Positions 59,309 through 64,000 of a stretch of DNA of 64,000 bases are shown here, piece by piece. The notes beneath the pieces were generated by a model, which was given only the letters and a program-made list of their open reading frames with translations, ran no database searches and was not told the origin of the DNA. The first letter of the stretch is position 1, and each line of letters opens with the position of its first letter. The position numbers were made by a program, and so were the translations under genes. This DNA comes from Streptomyces sp. NBC_00443 (GTDB lineage Bacteria > Actinomycetota > Actinomycetes > Streptomycetales > Streptomycetaceae): assembly GCF_036014175.1 (NCBI RefSeq), contig NZ_CP107917.1, positions 6,448,001-6,512,000 of the forward strand, read 5' to 3'.

Positions 59309-60514
59309 CTAGAGCTGGAGATCGCCGTCGACCAGACGCCCCAGGATCAGCGCGATCCGCAAAGTGAACGCGGAGCGTACATCGGACGGCGACCAGCCGG
59401 TGACGTCAGTCACACGTCGAAGCCGGTAGCGCACGGTGTTGGGATGCACGAACAGCATCCGCGCGGCGCCCTCCAGACTGCTCGCCTGTTCGAGATAGAC
59501 GGAGAGCGTCTCCAGAAGGGCCGACCCAGCCTCCTCAAGCGGTCTGTAGATCTCCTCCACCAACTGCTCGCGCGCACTGGGATCGCCCGCCATGGCACGC
59601 TCCGGAAGCAGATCGTCCGCGAGGACCGGCCGTGGGGCGTCCTGCCAGGCGGTACACGCCTTCAGCCCGGCCGCCGCGGCCTGCGCGGACCGCGTGGCGG
59701 CCAGCAGATCGGGCACGACGGGCCCCGCGACGACGGGACCTGCGGCATAGGGCCCGATCAGCGACTTGGCGACTGCCAGCGGGTTGTCACTGCCACCGGC
59801 GATGACGACCAGCCGGTCCCCGAGCACCCCGGTCAGCACCTGAAGCTTGGCGTGCCGGGCGGCCCGCCGGATGGCCTCGACCGTCAGCTCGCTGTCCCCG
59901 TCGGGCGCCGTCCCGAGCACCACGCACACATGCTCCGGCGAGTTCCAGCCGAGCGCGGCGGCCCGTGACACGGCCCCCTCGTCGGCCTCGCCGCTGAGCA
60001 CGGCGTTCACGACGAGCGACTCAAGGCGCGCGTCCCAGGCACCGCGTGCCTCGGCGGCCTGGGCGTAGACCTGGGCGGTGGCGAAGGCGATCTCACGGGC
60101 GTACACGAGCAGCGCCTCGCGCAGCACGCTCTCGTCGCCGGGAGCGGCGACCTCGTCGATGGCCGACTCCATGACCTCGATGGTCGTGCGCACCATCTCG
60201 ACGGTCTGGCGCAGGGTGATCGCGCGGGTCAGCTCGCGCGGGGCGGTCCCGAAGACGTCGGTGGAGATCGCCTGGGGCGCGTCGGGATGCCGGAACCACT
60301 CGGTGAAGGCGGCGATACCGGCCTGGGCAACGAGGCCGATCCAGGAACGGTTCTCCGGGGGCATGGCCCGGTACCACGGCAGCGTCTCGTCCATCCGCGT
60401 GATGGCCTGCGCGGCGAGCGATCCGGAGGACTTCTCGAGCCGCTTCAAGGTCGCGGCGTGCTGGTGGACGGCGTGCGCGGCGGCTTGGGAGTTACGGGCT
60501 ACGGGTTCGGGCAC
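59309..60514 (-). CDS. fasR: FasR, PucR-family activator of fatty acid synthesis
   Basis: A 401-residue regulator. The N-terminal two thirds form a sensory/GGDEF-like domain. The C-terminal PucR-type helix-turn-helix is EEAGSALLETLSVYLEQASSLEGAARMLFVHPNTVRYRLRRVTDVTGWSPSDVRSAFTLRIALILGRL (about 325-395). In S. coelicolor the orthologue next to fabD activates the fab operon. GTG start at 60514. It lies immediately upstream of fabD in the same direction. Confidence 0.94.
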   Translation of the reverse strand: MPEPVARNSQAAAHAVHQHAATLKRLEKSSGSLAAQAITRMDETLPWYRAMPPENRSWIGLVAQAGIAAFTEWFRHPDAPQAISTDVFGTAPRELTRAITLRQTVEMVRTTIEVMESAIDEVAAPGDESVLREALLVYAREIAFATAQVYAQAAEARGAWDARLESLVVNAVLSGEADEGAVSRAAALGWNSPEHVCVVLGTAPDGDSELTVEAIRRAARHAKLQVLTGVLGDRLVVIAGGSDNPLAVAKSLIGPYAAGPVVAGPVVPDLLAATRSAQAAAAGLKACTAWQDAPRPVLADDLLPERAMAGDPSAREQLVEEIYRPLEEAGSALLETLSVYLEQASSLEGAARMLFVHPNTVRYRLRRVTDVTGWSPSDVRSAFTLRIALILGRLVDGDLQL

Positions 60515-60576
60515 GGGGACAAGACTGCCTTATCCGGACGCGAGTGCGTGCCAGAGGGTGCTGTGCTCGATGTCTC

Positions 60577-60745
60577 GGTCGCCTTCGGGGCGCCTCAGCC
60601 GGTGTCGAGACGACGATCGTGCTCGACCCTTCGGGCCTCCGCGCTCCCCCAGAGGGGGTGCCCCCAGTCGTCTCGACACCCGGCGCGCCCCTACGGCTCC
60701 CTCGCGGCCGGTGTCGTCGGACCAGGCGCGCTTGGTGGGCACTTA
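60577..60745. repeat. Long intergenic repeat, copy 2
   Basis: Same element as 41136-41290. Here the hairpin arms are longer, GGTGTCGAGACGAC (60601-60614) with GTCGTCTCGACACC (60667-60680). The loop contains an extra CTCCCCCAGAGGGGGTGCCCCC, itself a small hairpin. It is in the gap between divergent fasR and pirin genes, so it is not a gene-end terminator here. Confidence 0.8.
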
Positions 60746-60786
60746 CCGTGTCCGGCTGCTTGGTGGGCACTTGCCGTGTCCGGCCG
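60731..60786 (+). repeat. 28-bp tandem duplication
   Basis: CTTGGTGGGCACTTACCGTG plus TCCGGCTG (60731-60758) is followed directly by CTTGGTGGGCACTTGCCGTG plus TCCGGCCG (60759-60786). The first unit is the tail of the long repeat; the second abuts the pirin promoter. Confidence 0.8.
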
Positions 60787-60813
60787 CCCGGCAGGGCTAC
60801 CGTGGTGCCCGTG

Positions 60814-61476
60814 ATGGACGTACGGCGCGCCGCGGAGCGCTATCCGGGAGGGGATCCGGCAGCGGGCATCGAGTCACGCCACGCCTTCTCCTTCGGCCCG
60901 CACTACGACCCCGACAACCTCCGTTTCGGCGCGCTGATCGCCTGCAACGAGGAGCGGCTCGCCCCCGGCGCCGGCTTCGACGAGCACCCCCACAGCCACA
61001 CCGAGATCGTCACGTGGGTCGTCGAGGGCGAACTGACCCACCGCGACTCCACGGGCCACGAGACCCGGGTCGGTCCCGGCGACGTACAGCGGCTCAGCTC
61101 GGCGGGCGGCGTACGGCACGTGGAACGCAACGACGCCGACACGCCCCTCGCCTTCATCCAGACCTGGCTGGCCCCGCTGACGCCGGGCGGCGACCCGGCG
61201 TACGAGATCGTCCACGGCATCGCGGACTCGACGCCGTACGCCGTCCCGGAGGCGGGCGCGATGCTCCATGTGCGGCGGCTGGGGGCGGGGGAGCGGACGG
61301 CGGTGCCGGACGGGGCGTTCCTGTACGTGCACGTCGTGCGCGGCGACGTGCGGCTGGACGGTGCGGAGCTGGGCGCCGGCGACGCGGTGCGCATCACGGA
61401 CGCCAAGGACGTGGAGGCGGTCGCGGTGAGCGCGGCGGAGCTGCTGGTGTGGGAGATGGCCCCAATGGCCCAGTAA
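60814..61476 (+). CDS. Pirin-family protein
   Basis: A 220-residue bicupin of the pirin family. The metal-binding residues are in FDEHPHSHTEIVTWVVEGELTHRDSTG (three His and a Glu, about 55-85) and the second cupin is in LYVHVVRGDVRLDGAELGAGDAV. Bacterial pirins include quercetin-degrading dioxygenases and regulators of central metabolism. ATG 60814 or the adjacent GTG 60811 may be used; TACCGT (60798-60803) 7 bases before the GTG suggests a leaderless mRNA. Confidence 0.9.
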   Translation: MDVRRAAERYPGGDPAAGIESRHAFSFGPHYDPDNLRFGALIACNEERLAPGAGFDEHPHSHTEIVTWVVEGELTHRDSTGHETRVGPGDVQRLSSAGGVRHVERNDADTPLAFIQTWLAPLTPGGDPAYEIVHGIADSTPYAVPEAGAMLHVRRLGAGERTAVPDGAFLYVHVVRGDVRLDGAELGAGDAVRITDAKDVEAVAVSAAELLVWEMAPMAQ

Positions 61477-61561
61477 GCGTGGGGCTCAGGATGCCGGGGT
61501 GATCACAGGGACTTCAAATGAAGGGGTCGGACACTCGCTCGGCAGAGAAGAGCCGGGGGCC

Positions 61562-63829
61562 ATGACCAAAGGCAGAGCAGCAGGCGGAACAGCAGGGGGA
61601 CAGGACAGGACCCGAACCGGGGGACTGCGACGGCTCGGTGAGTGGTGCGCCCGGCACTTCGTGATCGTGATCGTCGCCTGGGTCGTGGCGCTCGGCGTGC
61701 TCCAGGCCCTCAACCACATCCACGGCGGGGAGTACTCGGACAACTTCGCCCTGTCCGACGTGCAGTCCGAGAAGGGCCTGGACATTCTCAAGGAGCATGA
61801 TCCGCAGGCCGGCGGCTACAGCAGCCAGATCGTCATGCACGACGCCGACAAGGCCCTGACCTCGGTCAGCTCGCAGATGTCGACCACCGTCGCCGACCTC
61901 CAGAAGCTGCCGAACGTGCTGTCCGTGCAGAACCCGCTGGAGGCCACCTCCTCGAAGGTCGGCCCGCTGTCCTCGGACGGACAGACCGGCTACATCACCA
62001 TCCGCTTCAACGAGCAGCCCTCCCTCCTCGGCGACAGCTACCTGAAGGGCGTCGACAACGCCGTGGAGCCGCTCAGACAGGCCGGCGTCGACGTCGAGTA
62101 CGGCGGATCGCTCGGCGAGCTGGAGCGGCCCGCCGGCAACGACCGGATCAGCGAGGCGATCGGGTTCGCCGTCGCCATCGTCGTCCTGCTGGTCGGCTTC
62201 GGCAGCGTGCTCGCCGCCGGACTGCCGCTGGTCACCGCGCTGATCGGGGTGGTCGGCGGGCTGGCCTGCCTCGGGCTGCTCGCGATCGCGTTCACCTTCG
62301 CCACGGTCTCGCCCACCCTGGCCACGATGATCGGCCTCGGCGTCGGCATCGACTACGCCCTCTTCCTGCTCACCCGGCACCGGCAGGGCCTCATGGACGG
62401 CGCCGATCCGGTGCGCGCCGCCGGCCACGCCGCCGCCACCTCCGGACGTGCGGTGCTGGTCTCCGGCACCACGGTGATCGTCGCCCTGATGGGCCTGTGG
62501 GTGTCCGGTGTGAGCTTCATCGGCCTGCTCGGCGTCGCCGCGGCCGTCACGGTCGTCTCCGCCGTCCTGGGCGCGCTGACGCTGGTCCCGGCCCTGCTGG
62601 GGCTGATCGGCCGCAACGTCGACCGCTGGCACGTGCGCAGGCCCATCGCCGAGACCGAGGCCGGGGGCGACACGTCCCAGGGCACCTGGCACCGCTATGC
62701 CAAGCGCGTGGAGCACCATCCGTGGCGGTACCTGTCCGCCGGCGTGGTCACCGTCGCGGTGCTGGCCATCCCCGTCTTCTCGATCCAGCTCGGTCACATC
62801 GGCGACGGCGCCGACCCCACGTCCTTCACCGACCGGCGGGCCTTCGACCTGATGACGGACGCGTTCGGCGCGGGCTCCAACGGGCCGCTCACCGTCGTCG
62901 TGGACCAGACGAACGTACCGGAGTCGCAGCGCTCCGACCTGGCCTCGAAGACCCAGCAGGCCCTGAACGACGAGTCCGGGACCTCCTTCGTCAGCCCGCT
63001 GATGCCGACGCAGGACGGTGACGTCCTGGTCGGCACGGTCTACTCGTCGGTGTCCCCGCAGAACAAGGACACCACCGACCTGACCAACCGGCTCTACGAC
63101 CACACCCTCCCCGACGCGGCATCCGGCACCGACGCCAAGGGCTACGTCACCGGGACCACGGCAGCCCAGGTCGACTTCCGCGACATCGTCGCGGCGCGGC
63201 TGCCGGTGATCATCGCCGTCGTGGTGGGCCTCGCCTTCCTGATCGTCCTGGCGGTCTTCCGTGGCCTGCTGGTCGCCGTGAAGGCGGCCGTCCTGAACGT
63301 CCTGTCGATCGCGGCCTCGTACGGCGTCGTGGTCGCCGTCTTCCAGTGGGGCTGGGGCGGGCCCGCGCTGGGGGTGCACGGCAAGGTGCCCATCGAGAGC
63401 TATGTGCCGATGATGATGTTCGCCATCATCTTCGGCCTGAGCATGGACTACGAGATCTTCCTGCTCTCCCGGGTGCACGAGGCGTGGCTGCGCACCGGGG
63501 ACGCCAAGGACTCGGTCGCCCATGCCCTGGAGATCACCGCGCGTGTGATCACCTGCGCGGCGCTGATCATGGTGAGCGTGTTTGCGGCCTTCATCATCAG
63601 CGACAACATCGTGGTCAAGATGCTGGGCCTGGGCCTCGCCGTCAGTGTGCTCATCGACGCCACGGTGGTCCGGCTGCTGATGGTGCCCGCCGTGATGACG
63701 CTGCTGGGCAAGCACGCCTGGTGGACGCCTCGCTGGCTGGACAGGATCCTGCCGCACATCGACACCGAGGGAGCGGGCGAGGCACTCGGGGCGGGCACGG
63801 CTACATCTGGGCGAGCACCGCGTCCGTGA
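61562..63829 (+). CDS. MMPL-family RND transporter
   Basis: A 755-residue inner-membrane exporter with about eleven membrane helices in two MMPL halves. The two Asp-Tyr pairs of the proton relay are present: Asp264-Tyr265 (GVGIDYALFLLTRHR) and Asp629-Tyr630 (GLSMDYEIFLLSRVHEAW). External loops lie at about 50-195 and 430-545. Actinobacterial MMPL proteins export lipids, polyketides or other hydrophobic compounds; the cargo here is unknown. ATG 61562 begins the conserved part. The 3' end overlaps the next, convergent gene by 29 bases. Confidence 0.93.
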   Translation: MTKGRAAGGTAGGQDRTRTGGLRRLGEWCARHFVIVIVAWVVALGVLQALNHIHGGEYSDNFALSDVQSEKGLDILKEHDPQAGGYSSQIVMHDADKALTSVSSQMSTTVADLQKLPNVLSVQNPLEATSSKVGPLSSDGQTGYITIRFNEQPSLLGDSYLKGVDNAVEPLRQAGVDVEYGGSLGELERPAGNDRISEAIGFAVAIVVLLVGFGSVLAAGLPLVTALIGVVGGLACLGLLAIAFTFATVSPTLATMIGLGVGIDYALFLLTRHRQGLMDGADPVRAAGHAAATSGRAVLVSGTTVIVALMGLWVSGVSFIGLLGVAAAVTVVSAVLGALTLVPALLGLIGRNVDRWHVRRPIAETEAGGDTSQGTWHRYAKRVEHHPWRYLSAGVVTVAVLAIPVFSIQLGHIGDGADPTSFTDRRAFDLMTDAFGAGSNGPLTVVVDQTNVPESQRSDLASKTQQALNDESGTSFVSPLMPTQDGDVLVGTVYSSVSPQNKDTTDLTNRLYDHTLPDAASGTDAKGYVTGTTAAQVDFRDIVAARLPVIIAVVVGLAFLIVLAVFRGLLVAVKAAVLNVLSIAASYGVVVAVFQWGWGGPALGVHGKVPIESYVPMMMFAIIFGLSMDYEIFLLSRVHEAWLRTGDAKDSVAHALEITARVITCAALIMVSVFAAFIISDNIVVKMLGLGLAVSVLIDATVVRLLMVPAVMTLLGKHAWWTPRWLDRILPHIDTEGAGEALGAGTATSGRAPRP

Positions 63830-64000
63830 ACGCCGGCCACGCCTCGACCGCCCAGGGCCCGAACGCCCGGTCCGTCAGCGCGACGCAGGCCGCGCTCGCG
63901 ACCGGGTCGATCCACAGGAACGTACCCGACTGTCCGAAGTGCCCGAAGGTACGCGGCGAGGACGCCGACCCCGTCCAGTGCGGCGACTTGCCGTCCCGGA
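63801..64000 (-). CDS. Serine hydrolase, beta-lactamase fold (3' end)
   Basis: The last 65 codons of a class C beta-lactamase/CubicO-type hydrolase; the rest lies beyond the window. In the correct frame the sequence reads RDGKSPHWTGSASSPRTFGHFGQSGTFLWIDP and ends AWPAFTDAVLAQM before TAG at 63803-63801. HFGQSG is the third active-site motif (HxG). It overlaps the MMPL gene by 29 bases tail to tail. Physiological substrate unknown. Confidence 0.85.
   Translation of the reverse strand, partial: RDGKSPHWTGSASSPRTFGHFGQSGTFLWIDPVASAACVALTDRAFGPWAVEAWPAFTDAVLAQM

Noticed and set aside
61514..63757. A 747-codon minus-strand frame opposite the MMPL gene
   Set aside because: It is His/Asp/Gln/Gly-rich without any fold signature; the plus strand encodes a complete MMPL transporter with both Asp-Tyr pairs.
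63448..63915. A minus-strand ORF with a start inside the last gene
   Set aside because: It is in the wrong frame; the frame giving HFGQSG and ending at 63801 is the real gene end.

Overview
The window is about 72% GC-type actinobacterial DNA that reads as Streptomyces chromosome. The evidence is pervasive G/C third positions, many GTG starts, several leaderless promoters (a -10 box 7-9 bases before the start codon), a SARP/AfsR-type regulator, a WhiJ-type ATPase/XRE/DUF397 triad, a fasR-fabD-fabH-acpP-fabF cluster in the order known from S. coelicolor, and dispersed intergenic repeats of a kind common in Streptomyces. I saw no rRNA, tRNA, CRISPR array, insertion sequence, prophage or attachment site. 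Absence of small RNA genes cannot be proven by eye.

Layout. 1-16.3 kb: a sugar ABC permease (partial) and a GH51 arabinofuranosidase, a TauE-like carrier, secreted proteins, a Tat-exported intradiol dioxygenase, an APH-fold kinase, a methyltransferase, an I36-type secreted inhibitor, a regulator with two TTA codons, the WhiJ-type triad, a small sigma factor, a large SARP/NB-ARC/TPR regulator and a secreted GH43 arabinanase. 16.3-27 kb: a PLP aminotransferase with a long Pro/Ala/Met tail and a structured 5' leader, then a minus-strand sugar locus. That locus holds an exported aldose epimerase, a complete multiple-monosaccharide ABC importer (permease, double ATPase, lipoprotein binding protein), an unassigned TIM-barrel-like protein, a zinc alcohol dehydrogenase and an enolase-superfamily sugar-acid dehydratase. 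It suggests uptake and oxidative, non-phosphorylative breakdown of an aldose. 27-39 kb: membrane and hypothetical proteins, a lipid/DAG kinase, DUF2252, a GH15 gene broken by two frameshifts, a LAL-type LuxR regulator and a MarR gene whose 3' part is followed by two decayed 144-bp tandem copies.

39-54 kb: a MarR-controlled quinone-oxidoreductase-like enzyme with two palindromic sites in its promoter, Ohr, a serine hydrolase, an M14 carboxypeptidase, an EI24 membrane protein, a LysR gene followed by a secreted pyroglutamyl-peptidase-fold protein whose catalytic Cys is Ser, RidA, a TetR gene interrupted by a TGG-to-TGA stop, a GH3 beta-glucosidase, a second (cytoplasmic) aldose epimerase and an SGNH lipoprotein. 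54-64 kb: DUF3145, the fatty acid synthase II cluster with its regulator FasR, a pirin, an MMPL transporter and the 3' end of a beta-lactamase-fold serine hydrolase.

Main themes are plant polysaccharide use (GH51, GH43, GH3, GH15, two mutarotases, two sugar ABC systems) and core lipid synthesis. The observations most worth following are the Shine-Dalgarno-sequestering leader before the aminotransferase, the unassigned barrel protein in the sugar-acid locus, the Cys-to-Ser pyroglutamyl peptidase homologue, the decaying genes (GH15, TetR, MarR repeats), and the paired intergenic repeat families.
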